This document shows, one piece after another, positions 1-11,303 of a DNA stretch of 64,000 nt. Under the pieces are notes generated by a model, which saw only the letters and a program-made list of their open reading frames with translations, was not told where the DNA came from and did no database searches. The first letter of the stretch is position 1; each line of letters opens with the position of its first letter. The DNA comes from Epiperipatus broadwayi (Eukaryota; Onychophora; Udeonychophora; Euonychophora; Peripatidae): positions 1 to 64,000 of the forward strand of contig JAQFVV010001065.1 of the NCBI GenBank assembly GCA_028023455.1, given 5' to 3'. The translations under genes were made by a program, and so were the position numbers.

Positions 1-2974
1 GAAGGAAATATACATATATATCATCAATGATCTCTTACAATCTTTTTTTAAAACATACATATAAACAGAATTCAGTATCTAGTGTATGTGGGTGTTTATA
101 CAAAAGCCCCAGTTGGGAAGCCAAGCCCGGAAAAAAAATCCACTGTACCAGGCAAAATAGTATGCTCACTTAACAAGATTCAAATCCTAAGCAAAAGTAC
201 CTTGAATCCGATCATGCTCGAGATACACAGGTCTGGAGCAATCCTGAATTTTAACCTATTTGCCTATTCTTCGAATCTCTGACCCAATAAACAACAATCC
301 TGAGGATACAGTAAAATTATTTTAATTCCGTGCCCAGAAGCAAAATGGTAGAGCATAAGATCAGACTGATGATGATGATCGAGGTCGAAGTAGCCCAGTT
401 ATTACATTTATTATAGTTATTTATTAATGCTAAGCTATTAGCTAAAGAAAATAGTTTTAAATACTAATTTGAAAATAATAATTCAACAACAAACCAGGAT
501 TTACATAAATTTATATATTTAATGAAATATTGAGAAAACGCATATATATGTTACAAAATGTTTCACGCTTGTGATGACATTGTTTATTTACAAAACTTGG
601 GAATTGTTTTATAAAATCCCCTTTATTAATTATTGAATGACTACAATTTTATAGAGTGGATTATAACGTGTGAAATTTAATATGCCAATTTAATAAACTT
701 TTATTAACAGTATGTTGTGGATGCCTAAAATAAATATAAAAGATCGTGAAAGGTTTAGTAATAAATGATTTATTTGATAAACAGGCAAAATTATACGATC
801 TCAATCACTTATCTACATTATGAAAATCATTATACATATACTTTTATTGGCATTGTTTGTAAAAGACGTCTTTGGAGCTTATGCATAAGAAACAAACAAT
901 GCGCTATGTTTACGAGAATCAATTATACAATCATTAATACAAATCAGATTTACGTCTATGGGAATTGATAACGGTTTTAAACGAAAACAATTTTAAAATT
1001 GACATACTGACTAATTAGCATATTGGCGCATTTCATGAATGAGTCATTATTTCTAGCACCTAATGAAAGGTCAAACACGCATAAATCCATTAACTAAAAC
1101 AGTAACGATGCTAGCATGTATAAAGAAATACGGATCTTATGGTACTTTGAACTCTTGAGAATGAATAGCGTTGATACGTCTGCCATTTTGACGGGATGGT
1201 ATCAGATGGAGAGGTTTGGCTTGATGTCTAGAGCACAATCAAAACCCTATAAACCTCATGTTCCCCAGAGAGTTGTATCTCTGATTACAAACGATTTTGA
1301 GAACTAAAGCAATGAAGAAATATATATGTGGAAGTACCATAAGAGGAAGAAAAGATCTGCCAGCAGCGTTATACATGTACAATAAACTTAATGTACTCTA
1401 TATTCGAAAGCATGTAAATCGTTTGACTTCTGTGCCATGATATATTTGAATAAAGAATCATTCTGAAAATTATACTAAAAAATAACTCTTTAACTAAGAC
1501 ATTACTCTAACAAAAATTTTATATTTAATTTCAATTCCCAGATATGTTTTAACTGATAAAATTAGCCTCCAGGCACCAACAAGAAAAGGTGAATTAATTA
1601 TATTAAGGTTCACGATCTTTTAAAATGAAAATTTAAAGACAAATTCAAATGATAAAGTAAAATATGCATCCAAATAAAATGTTTTAGATAAAAAAAAATG
1701 TGAATAACAGAATATAAACCAACCTAGCTAGCAATTTCAATTTTAAATAAACAAAACTTTATCGATAGATTTCAAATGAAGCTCCCACTTCTTTCCCAAT
1801 TAAACAATTATTTCCTCCCCTTTTTAAAACTCGCAAGTTTGGTTGTTGGCATATTAAAGAAAAGCAATTATAGATATATATATTAAACCAAAACAAGTTA
1901 AATATTAATGGAACCGCACAAAGCTATATAACAAATTAAGCGTGAAGAGTATAGTGAAAACTACATTATACTAATAAGGGATTACAGAGAGAGAATTTCA
2001 GAGCATAATTAATAGAGATTTATGAATTAATACAGAAATAGAACATAAGATTTTCATTATATCATAGATAAACAAATTATTTAAGGACTTTATACTAAAG
2101 GCAGCTCCACATTAAAGGTTACCTAAGGAAAGCAGCATAGCGGTGTTATTAGCAATCAGCAGTTACAATAGTGATCATCTTGTATGGCCAGTCAGATAGA
2201 ACTTGACGGCAGTTGCAGGCAGACAGTTCTCCAAGAGAAGAAGAGAAAAGTGATCCTTTTCTACTCACAGTTCATAGCACCGAACTTCTCTTGACTTCTT
2301 AAAATGTTAAGGTCTTAAAACTCTTTAAAAGTAACTGACTGAAAAATAACTAAACTTAACTGACTAAAATCTCAACTAAACTAAACTCTTTTGGTCTATG
2401 GGACTTTTTATCCACCTTAATCCCGCCAAGAATACAATCTCAGTTGCACACAGCTATCTCTTAAAAAAACATGTTTGATTAGTAGAATATTTAATTAACA
2501 AAATAAAACAGATAAGGCTGGAAATACCATTTTAGCTATTTTTAGAGATTTGAAAACAATTAAAAAAGAATTATTAAGATTTTATAATTTTAATTAATGA
2601 AAACAGTCTGACTATAGATAAAGATAATTTCAGTATTTCAAGCCCTCCTCATTTTTCTTTGTTGTTACATTCCACTAGTTTAATTAAATACACATATATA
2701 AAAAGATATTTACAATTATATAAAGAAAACATCTAATTTTCAGCAATAAATAATAAAATTATTGCTTCGTTCATATATATATATATATATATGCATCACT
2801 CACACTACTGTTTTACTTTGCTAAATATTTTATTAATGTTTTTGGATCATTATGCATACAGTGTGTGGGTGAATGGCATATATTTACAGTGAGGTCTGAA
2901 TTGCAGGCCCCATAGGAGGTTAGTGTAGATGGTTAAGCATGAAGCTCGATGATGATTAAACATTGACTGCTTCA
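1..2974 (-). repeat. Left LTR of the Gypsy array, 3' part missing (outside window)
   Basis: This stretch matches 8069-11032 and 16153-19112. On the minus strand it begins TGAAGCAGTC at 2974, directly after a purine-rich tract, as expected for the U3 start of a 3' LTR. The left edge is cut by the window. In 1-1477 it differs from both other LTRs at more than 25 places. From about 1531 to 2974 it is nearly identical to the middle LTR and differs from the right LTR. A short (TA)n at 2775-2792 varies in length between copies. No protein-coding content is supported. Confidence 0.85.
2271..2413 (-). promoter_or_regulatory. Candidate LTR promoter: TATA-like box and downstream splice donor
   Basis: On the minus strand GGATAAAAAG (2413-2404) lies about 560 bases into the LTR, a reasonable U3 position. 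Downstream come TCAGT-type initiator-like words near 2362 and 2338, then CTGTGAGTAG (2280-2271), a good match to a splice donor. The same arrangement is present in the middle LTR (10327-10479) and the right LTR (18389-18541, with one extra A in the TATA run). The spacing from the TATA box to the first TCAGT is about 45 bases, longer than usual, so the start site is uncertain. Confidence 0.25.
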
Positions 2975-2990
2975 TTCATCCCCACTTAAA
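2975..2990 (-). other. Polypurine tract, left Gypsy copy
   Basis: On the minus strand the sequence reads TTTAAGTGGGGATGAA immediately before the LTR start TGAAG. A purine-rich AAGTGGGGA run next to the 3' LTR is where Ty3/Gypsy plus-strand DNA synthesis is primed. Its position where copy-to-copy homology ends at 19112 supports the LTR boundary. Confidence 0.6.
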
Positions 2991-3246
2991 GTGATCAAAA
3001 AAAAATCAATAAAAAATTACCTTTGTTGGAGTCTAATATAATGTTGGTGAGAAAAACAACCTTAATAAATGAGCATGAAAACTTTGCTCCTTGTGGACAA
3101 AAAAAAACTGCCTTCTTATTTGAATCAAGTTTTTAGTATGGAGAAGAAAGAATCTTTCATTCTTTTTTATATTTTTATTGCAACTTCTTGTTGATTTTTT
3201 CATTAACTGAAATATTTTGTATGAGGATCAGGCGGTGTGTATGCTT

Positions 3247-4400
3247 TCAATTGTCGTGCATTATAGATGCATTAAACCCATTTTCTCCTTTTAATAGAAA
3301 AGCATTTTTGTGACATCTCTGAACAAGGTATGGTCCACTATACAAGGGAAAAAAATTTTAAACTCCTTTTTTACTACACTGCTAGTCTTGGGGGATCTCA
3401 ATCATACTTGATCCCCTTCCTGAAATTGGTGACATTGCATCCATCCCCTCTTTATGTGATTTTTGGCTGCCTGGGCCAACTATCTTCTAGCAGCTTCTTG
3501 GTCACAAATAGGGTCAATAACTATTTCATCTAGTTGCACCAGGTTTGGAAATAAGTTGCGACATGGCTTCCCATAATGAAGGCATTCCGGCGTAAAACTG
3601 GTAGACTCATTTATCATCTGGTTTATACAGTTAACTATTTCTGGGGTTTTATTTACCCAATCCTGATGGTTGGTTGATATATAGGTGTGAAAGAGATGAT
3701 TGAGTTCTCTCATGACTCTTTCACATGGGTTAGATTGAAGATTCCTAATCGATGTCAACCAATGAGTGAGTTGTTGCTTCAAAAGCCAGCTTTTTCATTC
3801 TTTCGAGGTGAAGGCTGAACCATGATCTGATAGAATAGAATTAGGTTTTCCCACCTCAGGGAATTGTTTATCTTGGAGGGTCCGAATCATATTCCTTGAA
3901 TCTGCAGCCTGGACAGGATACGCTCGTACATATTTGGAAAAAACATCATAGGTTACAAGTAAATATTTGAAATTTCTAAATTTGGGCAATGGGCCATAGT
4001 GGTCAATTGCAATTAGCTCATTGGGCCTTGATGCAGTTATGAGTTCACAGTTCCAGCATAAGACTTGTTTGGAAACTTTAGTCCGGGCACATGTTGCACA
4101 TTTCTGTAACGCTGTGAGGATCTTTGTGTACATACCTGGCCAGTAAAATTGGCATCTCAAGGCTTCTTCAGTTTACTGTGGCCCATAATGTCCCAAGGTT
4201 TTGTGGACGTGTTTGACCAGTTGCATCCTAATCTTATTTGGCATCATGATTTTCCATGGGTTCTCCATGTCTTTTGTTTTACATTGCAGGATTCCATCTT
4301 TTAAGCAGAAGTGGGAGTACCGCTGCACATTTCTTTTGTTTGTACACATTAGGTGATTGGTTCCCAGGTTGAAAATAATGTTAGCATATTGGTCATCTTG
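3247..4400 (-). pseudogene. Integrase remnant, left Gypsy copy
   Basis: Ty3/Gypsy integrase, which inserts the element cDNA into chromosomes. The N-terminal zinc-binding region is visible as an H...GHYG segment before 4176 and a CATC pair near 4095, next to YWPGM. The catalytic triad is present: Asp in AIDHYGPLP, Asp in SDHGSAF and Glu in CERVMREL, spaced about 35 residues apart. A C-terminal GPY/F-type motif (SGPYLV) lies near 3326-3346. In-frame stops break it at 4401-4403, 4173-4175 and 3795-3797 (TGA, between the second Asp and the Glu), and a further stop lies near 3480. The frame is otherwise well kept, and this copy has one G near 3876 that the right copy lacks. It cannot make an active enzyme. 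Confidence 0.85.
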
Positions 4401-5772
4401 CTAATATTGTAGATTTGTCAAATCGGTTTCCATAGAGGTCTTCGTGGTCGTGGCCATGATTTTGAGGGTCTGGTCATTCATCTGGGGATTTTGGATACTG
4501 GCAGGTACAGGATGGTGGCTTAGGATATCTGCCACAATGTTCTCATGTCCTGGGCAGTAAGCCACTTTATATTGGAACTGTTGAAGGGCCAGGCTCCACC
4601 GGATCAATCGATCATTAGTAAGGAAACTCTAATTCAAGAATTCCAAACATTTGTGATCAGTTACTATGACAACATCAGACCCCCGGAGAAATTGCTGGAA
4701 TTTCTGGCAGGCCAAATGATTGCTAGAGTTTCTTGTTCTGTATTGGTATAGTGTATTTCAGCTCCCTTTAAGGAGTGGCTACAAAATTAGAGCACCTGAT
4801 GCTTTCCTTCTTCATTAATTTGGAATAACACAGTCCCTAATCCCTGCTTGCTACTATCAGTCTGGACGTAAAAGATCCTTGTAAAATCAGGGTGACACAA
4901 CATTACAGCTTTTTGGAAATGTTTTTTAATGTTCTCAAAATTTTTGTCATGTGCTTCGGTCCATTCCCATTTATGATCTTTCTTTAGTAACTCTATCAGC
5001 TTTCCTGTCTCATGAGTGAAATTTGGGTAAAACTGGTGATAGAAGTTACAAAGCCCTAGTAAAGATCGGACTTGTTTCCAAGTTTTTGGCTTGGGGAAGT
5101 GCTTGATGGCTTCTTCTTTTTCAGGGTGGACATTGACCCCATACTCAGTTACAACATGTCCAAGGAATGTAATTTTTTTTACTGCAAAGTAACTCTTTTC
5201 CAAGTTAATAGTTATGTTTTCTTGGGCACATTCACGGAAAAATTGTTCCAGGTATTTCAAATGTTCAGTGATGTTTTTCAATGCAATTACTATATTGTCC
5301 ACATAGCAGACCATATTTTTCTGTACCTCTTTAGATAGGACTTGTTTTAAACATCGCATCAGTCCTGCCCCACTATTAATGAGTCCAAAGGGAACTCGCT
5401 TAAACACATGAGTATGTCCTCCATACCGAAATGCGGTCTACTTTTGGTCACGAGGGTCTAGGGCCATCTGCCAATAACTGGCAGTAAGATATAAGGTAGA
5501 AAAGATCGTCTGCCCTGCCAACTGGACAAATACTTCCTGGATCAGTGGCAGGATGTCTCTCTCAGGGATGGTCATGCTGTTTAATTTCCATGTGTCCAAA
5601 CATAGCTGCAAATCTCCATTTTTTTCACCACAACCAGTGGATTATTATAGGGAGATGGGATCCGCTCAATAATATCCCACTTGATCATCTGTTGAATCTG
5701 CTTTTCCACCTCATCCTGGTATTGGAATGAGATGGTGTATGTTTTGGATTGGGTGTACGATTCCTCCTTCAC
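4401..5772 (-). pseudogene. Reverse transcriptase / RNase H remnant, left Gypsy copy
   Basis: The reverse transcriptase N-terminus (SPYNNPLVVVKK) is followed by a motif-A region reading FSTLYL, where the family has LDL, and by YVDN near 5290 where the family has YVDD, so two of three catalytic Asp residues are replaced. PFGLINSGA is the usual PFGL motif. The RNase H domain follows: TDSSKQGLG, an ETLAII segment, VTDHKCLEF and GHENIVADILS keep the four acidic positions. In-frame stops lie at 5438-5440, 4787-4789 and 4629-4631, and the domain ends at the stop at 4401. A one-base loss in a T run near 5620 breaks the frame in this copy only. The product would be non-functional. Confidence 0.88.
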
Positions 5773-6507
5773 TCAAATTCTATAAGTATACTTCATTATT
5801 TTTCCAGGAGTCTGGGTGAACACCTGAGCATAATTTTCTAATATGCTTTGGATACTTCTTTTATCTTTGGACCCTGTAATAGCTGAGTCATGGACCTTTT
5901 TTGCAATCAATGCTGAATCAACAGGCTGGATCAAGCAGCTTTGCTTCTCAGGTACGGCTTGGTGGATCACTTTTAAATGTGTTGATTCATAGTCGAACAG
6001 GCATTTTCTTCCGAAGAAATAGATAATTCCATGATTTTGGGTTAGAAAGTCAGAACACAACACCACATCATAGATTAGTCCAGATAAAATCAAGAATGTA
6101 TAGCCCATCAATCTCTCATTAATCTTCACTTCTAGCCAGATTTGACTGTTTTCACTCATGATTCTTTTCCCATTAGCCAAGGTCAACTGGATGGGATGTG
6201 TTGGCAATTGCATGATCTTCTCTCTTTATACTTTTGATGCTTGGCTTCCTGAATCCACTAGTGCTAATACCTTGGTGGATTCTATCATCACTTCAATAAT
6301 AGGACACAAGCTTGTGGTTGTAACATTCTCCATGCTTTCTTTTTCCCATATTATGTTAGTCATATGGCTACCATCTGGTTTAAACTGATTCTGTTGTCTC
6401 TTTAAATATTCTGGGCATTCCTGTATGTCCCCCTTCCTTTGTTCTGGGTTCAATGTTGGTGTTTCATCTGTTTCTGGATTCCTGAATCCATAGTCTATTG
6501 AAACCAA
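5773..6507 (-). pseudogene. Aspartic protease region, left Gypsy copy
   Basis: Retropepsin-like protease, which would cut the Gag-Pol polyprotein. The active-site ALVDSGSQAS motif lies near 6235-6265 and the C-terminal YDVVLCSDFL segment near 6050-6080, where related proteases have ILG.DFL. A 22-base deletion near 6231, absent from the right copy, removes sequence just after the active site. A further frame change at about 6213-6226 is shared by both copies. The region continues directly into reverse transcriptase, whose frame restarts at 5772. Confidence 0.75.
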
Positions 6508-6583
6508 AAACTCATAGTCATTTCATTTATCTTGTGATCCAGCTTATGATGATCATTTCCTGAACCTTCATCGGCATGTTCTG

Positions 6584-7000
6584 TCATATGATACGGATAA
6601 TATGTGATTCTGACCATGTGATATCTGGTAGAGATCTGAGTCTTGTGGCTTGCTTTAAAAAGAATTGCGCATACATTTCTTGGTGATTAGTTGGGAATTT
6701 TTCATTGATTATAGTGTACAAAATATACTCCTGTCTTTCTTCACTCCAAAAAATCTTGCACAGTGCCCGGCAGTATTCTACAACATCTGTTGGTTTGTGT
6801 GTCAATGATCGCCACCAGTCTTTAGCGGTTGCCTCCAAATGCTGGCTAGCTATGGGCATTTGTTCCCCACTGCTCAGTGCATAGAGTGAAAACATCGCCC
6901 TCAGATTTTCCATATGTTCCTGTGGACTCTCCTGTTGTTCACCACGGAAAATCTGGATCTGCATAAATTGTCCAGTGATGGGTAGTTTCTGATGCCTCAT
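6584..7000 (-). pseudogene. Gag-like remnant, left Gypsy copy
   Basis: Reads 138 residues from an ATG at 7000 to a stop. It resembles the retrotransposon gag/capsid family: an IFRGEQQESPQEHMENL start, an A-(K)DWWRSL segment with paired Trp, and a following aromatic helix region around CRALCKIFW. No CCHC zinc knuckle is visible between this stretch and the protease, so either that part is lost or the element never had one. The ATG is the first upstream one in frame and lies next to the leader (7001 upward). Confidence 0.65.
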
Positions 7001-7624
7001 TTTATTTATTAGAATTCCCTTCTACTTTTTTAAAGAATTCTTTAGGCATGAAATTTTGGTTGCTATACTTTCTGACTTCCTTTTTATATTATTTCTTCAT
7101 TAAGTATACACCTCTCTCCCTCCTCTCTTCAACTGTTTCCATTCTGCCATTTTTTTGTTGTTGATGACTGCTGCGTATAACTGGAAAAAATATTTGATCA
7201 TGACATGTATGTGTATGATCTATTGAAATTCAACTGCCTTGCTGCTTGACTTTTGGTTGTTTTTCTGCTCCTATAATAGACTCTTACAAAAAAAATTGAC
7301 TAGTTATTTGTTTCTACAATGTAATGTTCTGCTCATGACAATTATACATAGAAAAACAGTGGAAATATAATTTAACTCTCTCTCTCAAACCCCTAATATC
7401 CTGGTTTGAACTCATTTTGACATGTAGTTTATTATATTACTGTTGGCACATTTATATGGCACCAGCCAACAGGATATAACAAAAACAATTCCAAATACAT
7501 CTGGGCTACTCAACTAGTAAATATAAATAAGTATTTGTTACACATTATAAACTCTATTACATATATAATGTACAGAAAATGAATGAAACATGAAGTGCAC
7601 CTTGTTACAATTTCAAGGTTTATA
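7001..7624 (-). other. Gypsy leader / possible LTR edge, left copy
   Basis: Non-coding stretch upstream of gag on the minus strand. It should contain the primer binding site and the end of the 5' LTR. I looked for a plus-strand tRNA 3' end finishing in CCA and found no convincing one; GGCACCA at 7458-7464 is the nearest but lacks a matching T-arm. A TGAAG at 7591 repeats the first five bases of the LTR, which is weak evidence for an LTR edge there. Confidence 0.3.
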
Positions 7625-8060
7625 ACTTATGGCTGAAGTACATGGGTTTTATTTGTAAAACATTATTTTCGCATATATATAACATAAGAAACACATTTTT
7701 CATATTTATAAAACCAAATACAGAAAGAAAAACACTTATGGGTGAAATACATAGGTTTTACTTGCAAAACATTTTTATTTTCATGGATATAAGATAAGAA
7801 ACACATTTTATATGTCTATAAAACCAGATACAGTAAAAAAATTCACTTATGGTTGTAACACGTGGGTATCAAAATTCTTTTCCTTTTTTAAAAGCAAGAT
7901 TTTTTTTTACATTTGTAGCTATTAACATAGAAAACAATATTTTTCTATAGTTGCAAAACCAGATACAACAAAAACCATTTACATTTATGGTTGCAACACA
8001 TGGACATTGGTTTTAATACAAAATTTACACATTTTATGTATATAAAATTGGAAAACAAGC
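7625..8060. repeat. Degenerate ~110-136-bp tandem repeats in the Gypsy element, left copy
   Basis: Four units begin at 7625, 7734, 7845 and 7981, each opening with ACTTATGG or ACATTTATGG and containing the words AAACACATTTT and ATAAAACCAGATACA or close variants. They may be part of the LTR 3' end or of the leader. Unit spacing grows from 109 to 136 bases through internal AT-rich additions. Confidence 0.7.
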
Positions 8061-8068
8061 TCAGGTAG

Positions 8069-11032
8069 GAAGGAAATATACATATATATCATCAATGATC
8101 TCTTACAATCTTTTTTTAAAACATACATATAAACAGAATTCAGTATCTAGTGTATGTGGGTGTTTATACAAAAGCCCCACTTGGGAAGCCAAGCCCGGAA
8201 AAAAAATCCACTGTACCAGGCAAAAAGTATACTCACTTAACAAGATTCAAATCCTAAGCAAAAGTACCTCGAATCCGATCATGCTCGAGATACACAGGTC
8301 TGGAGCAATCCTGAATTCTAACCTATTTGCCTATTCTTCGAATCTCTGACCAATGAACAACAATCCTGAGGATACAGTAAAATTATTTTAATTCCATTAC
8401 TAGAAGAAAAATGGTAGATCATAAGATCAGACTGATGATGATGATCGAGGTCGGAATAGCCCAGTTATTACATTTATTATAGTTATTTATTAATGCTAAG
8501 CTATTAGCTAAAGAAAATAGTTTTAAATACTAATTCGAAAATAATAATTCAACAACAAACCAGGATTTACATGAATTTATATATTTAATAAAATATTGAG
8601 AAAACGCATATATATGTTACAAAATGTTTCACGCTTGGGAAGACATTATTTATTTACAAAACTTGGGAATTGTTTTATAAAATCCTCTTTATTAACTATT
8701 GAATGACTACAATTTTATAGAGTGGATTATAACTTGTGTGGAATTTAATATGCCAATTTAATAAACTTTTATTAACAGTATGTTGTGGATTCCTAAAATA
8801 AATATAAAAGATCGTGAAAGATTTAGTAATAAATGATTTATTTGATAAACAGGCAAAATATAGATCTCAATCACTTATCTACATTATGAAAATCATTATA
8901 CATATACTTTTATTGGCATTGTTTGTAAAAGACGTCTTTGGAGCTTATGCATAAGAAACAAACAATGCGCTATGTTTATGAGAATCAATTATACAATCAT
9001 TAATATAAATCAGATTTACGTCTATGGGAATCGATAACGGTTTTAAATGAAAGCAATTTTAAAATTGACATACTGTCTAATTAGCATATTGGGACATTTC
9101 ATGAATGAGTCATTATTTCTAGCACCTAACAAAAGGTCAAACAGGCATAAATCCATGAACTAAAACAGTAATGATGTTAGCATGTATAAAGAAATACGGA
9201 TCTTATGGTACTTTGAACTCTTGAGAATGAATGGGGTTGATACATCTGCTGTTTTGACGGGACGGTATCAGATGGAGAGGTTTGGCTTGATGTCTAGAGC
9301 ACAATCAAAACCCTATAAACCTCATGTTCCCCAGAGAGTTGTATCCCTGATTACGAACAATTTTGAGAACTAAAGCAATGAAGAAATATATATGTGGAAG
9401 TACCATAAGAGGAAGAAAAGATCTGCCAGCAGCGTTATACATGTACAATAAACTTAATGTACTCTATATTCGAAAGCCTGTAAATCGTTTGACTTCTGTG
9501 CCATGATATATTTGAATAAAGAATCATTCTGAAAATTATACTAGAAAATAACTCTTTAACTAAGACATTACTCTAACAAAAATTTTATATTTAATTTCAA
9601 TTCCCAGATATGTTTTAACTGATAAAATTAGCCTCCAAGCACCAACAAGAAAAGGTGAATTAATTATATTAAGGTTCACGATCTTTTAAAATGAAAATTT
9701 AAAGAAAAATTCAAATGATAAAGTAAAATATGCATCCAAATAAAATGTTTTAGATAAAAAAAAATGTGAATAACAGAATATAAACCAACCTAGCTAGCAA
9801 TTTCAATTTTAAATAAACAAAACTTTATCGATAGATTTCAAATGAAGCTCCCACTTCTTTCCCAATTAAACAATTATTTCCTCCCCTTTTTAAAACTCGC
9901 AAGTTTGGTTGTTGGCATATTAAAGAAAAGCAATTATAGATATATATATTAAACCAAAACAAGTTAAATATTAATGGAACCGCACAAAGCTATATAACAA
10001 ATTAAGCGTGAAGAGTATAGTGAAAACTACATTATACTAATAAGGGATTACAGAGAGAGAATTTCAGAGCATAATTAATAGAGATTTATGAATTAATACA
10101 GAAATAGAACATAAGATTTTCATTATATCATAGATAAACAAATTATTTAAGGACTTTATACTAAAGGCAGCTCCACATTAAAGGTTACCTAAGGAAAGCA
10201 GCATAGCGGTGTTATTAGCAATCAGCAGTTACAATAGTGATCATCTTGTATGGCCAGTCAGATAGAACTTGACGGCAGTTGCAGGCAGACAGTTCTCCAA
10301 GAGAAGAAGAGAAAAGTGATCCTTTTCTACTCACAGTTCATAGCACCGAACTTCTCTTGACTTCTTAAAATGTTAAGGTCTTAAAACTCTTTAAAAGTAA
10401 CTGACTGAAAAATAACTAAACTTAACTGACTAAAATCTCAACTAAACTAAACTCTTTTGGTCTATGGGACTTTTTATCCACCTTAATCCCGCCAAGAATA
10501 CAATCTCAGTTGCACACAGCTATCTCTTAAAAAAACATGTTTGATTAGTAGAATATTTAATTAACAAAATAAAACAGATAAGGCTGGAAATACCATTTTA
10601 GCTATTTTTAGAGATTTGAAAACAATTAAAAAAGAATTATTAAGATTTTATAATTTTAATTAATGAAAACAGTCTGACTATAGATAAAGATAATTTCAGT
10701 ATTTCAAGCCCTCCTCATTTTTCTTTGTTGTTACATTCCACTAGTTTAATTAAATACACATATATAAAAAGATATTTATAATTATATAAAGAAAACATCT
10801 AATTTTCAGCAATAAATAATAAAATTATTGCTTCGTTCATATATATATACGCATCACTCACACTACTGTTTTACTTTGCTAAATATTTTATTAATGTTTT
10901 TGGATCATTATGCATACAGTGTGTGGGTTAATGGCATATATTTACAGTGAGGTCTGAATTGTAGGCCCCATAGGAGGTTAGTGTAGATGGCTAAGCATGA
11001 AGCTCGATGATGATTAAACATTGACTGCTTCA
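8069..11032 (-). repeat. Middle LTR of the Gypsy array (mosaic); start given is a minimum
   Basis: This LTR is shared by the two internal regions: it is the 5' LTR of the left element and the 3' LTR of the right element. Its true left end lies somewhere between about 7001 and 8069, because that boundary is duplicated in both copies and no primer binding site was recognised. From 8069 to about 9545 it agrees with the right LTR (16153 onward) against the left LTR. From about 9598 to 11032 it agrees with the left LTR against the right one. The switch falls within about 55 bases. Confidence 0.85.
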
Positions 11033-11048
11033 TTCATCCCCACTTAAA
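11033..11048 (-). other. Polypurine tract, right Gypsy copy
   Basis: Same purine-rich AAGTGGGGA run as in the left copy, directly next to the middle LTR on the minus strand. It is unchanged between the two copies. Confidence 0.6.
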
Positions 11049-11303
11049 GTGATCAAAAAAAATCAATAAAAAATTACCTTTGTTGGAGTCTAATATAATG
11101 TTGGTGAGAAAAACAACCTTAATAAATGAGCATGAAAACTTTGCTCCTTGTGGACAAAAAAAAACTGCCTTCTTATTTGAATCAAGTTTCTAGTATGGAG
11201 AAAAAAGAATCTTTCATTCTTTTTTATATTTTTATTGCAACTTCTTGTTGATTTTTTCATTAACTGAAATATTTTGTATGAGGATCAGGCGGTGTGTATG
11301 CTT

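Noticed and set aside
1116-1307. 63-codon plus-strand frame in the LTR, kept open in all three copies (also 9182-9373 and 17241-17432)
   Set aside because: Between left- and right-type LTRs at least as many changes alter residues as leave them silent, so there is no sign of selection. It runs antisense to the element and resembles no known protein.
5072-5338. Plus-strand frame opposite reverse transcriptase (also 13129-13395)
   Set aside because: Shadow of the minus-strand reverse transcriptase, which has the recognisable motifs.
4173-5440. In-frame stops as programmed readthrough or an altered genetic code
   Set aside because: All three stop codons occur at unrelated positions, several at residues conserved in the family, together with frameshifts and catalytic losses; ordinary decay explains them.
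7457-7470. GGCACCAGCCA as Gypsy primer binding site
   Set aside because: Ends in CCA but the preceding bases do not match a tRNA T-arm, and no TG follows directly.
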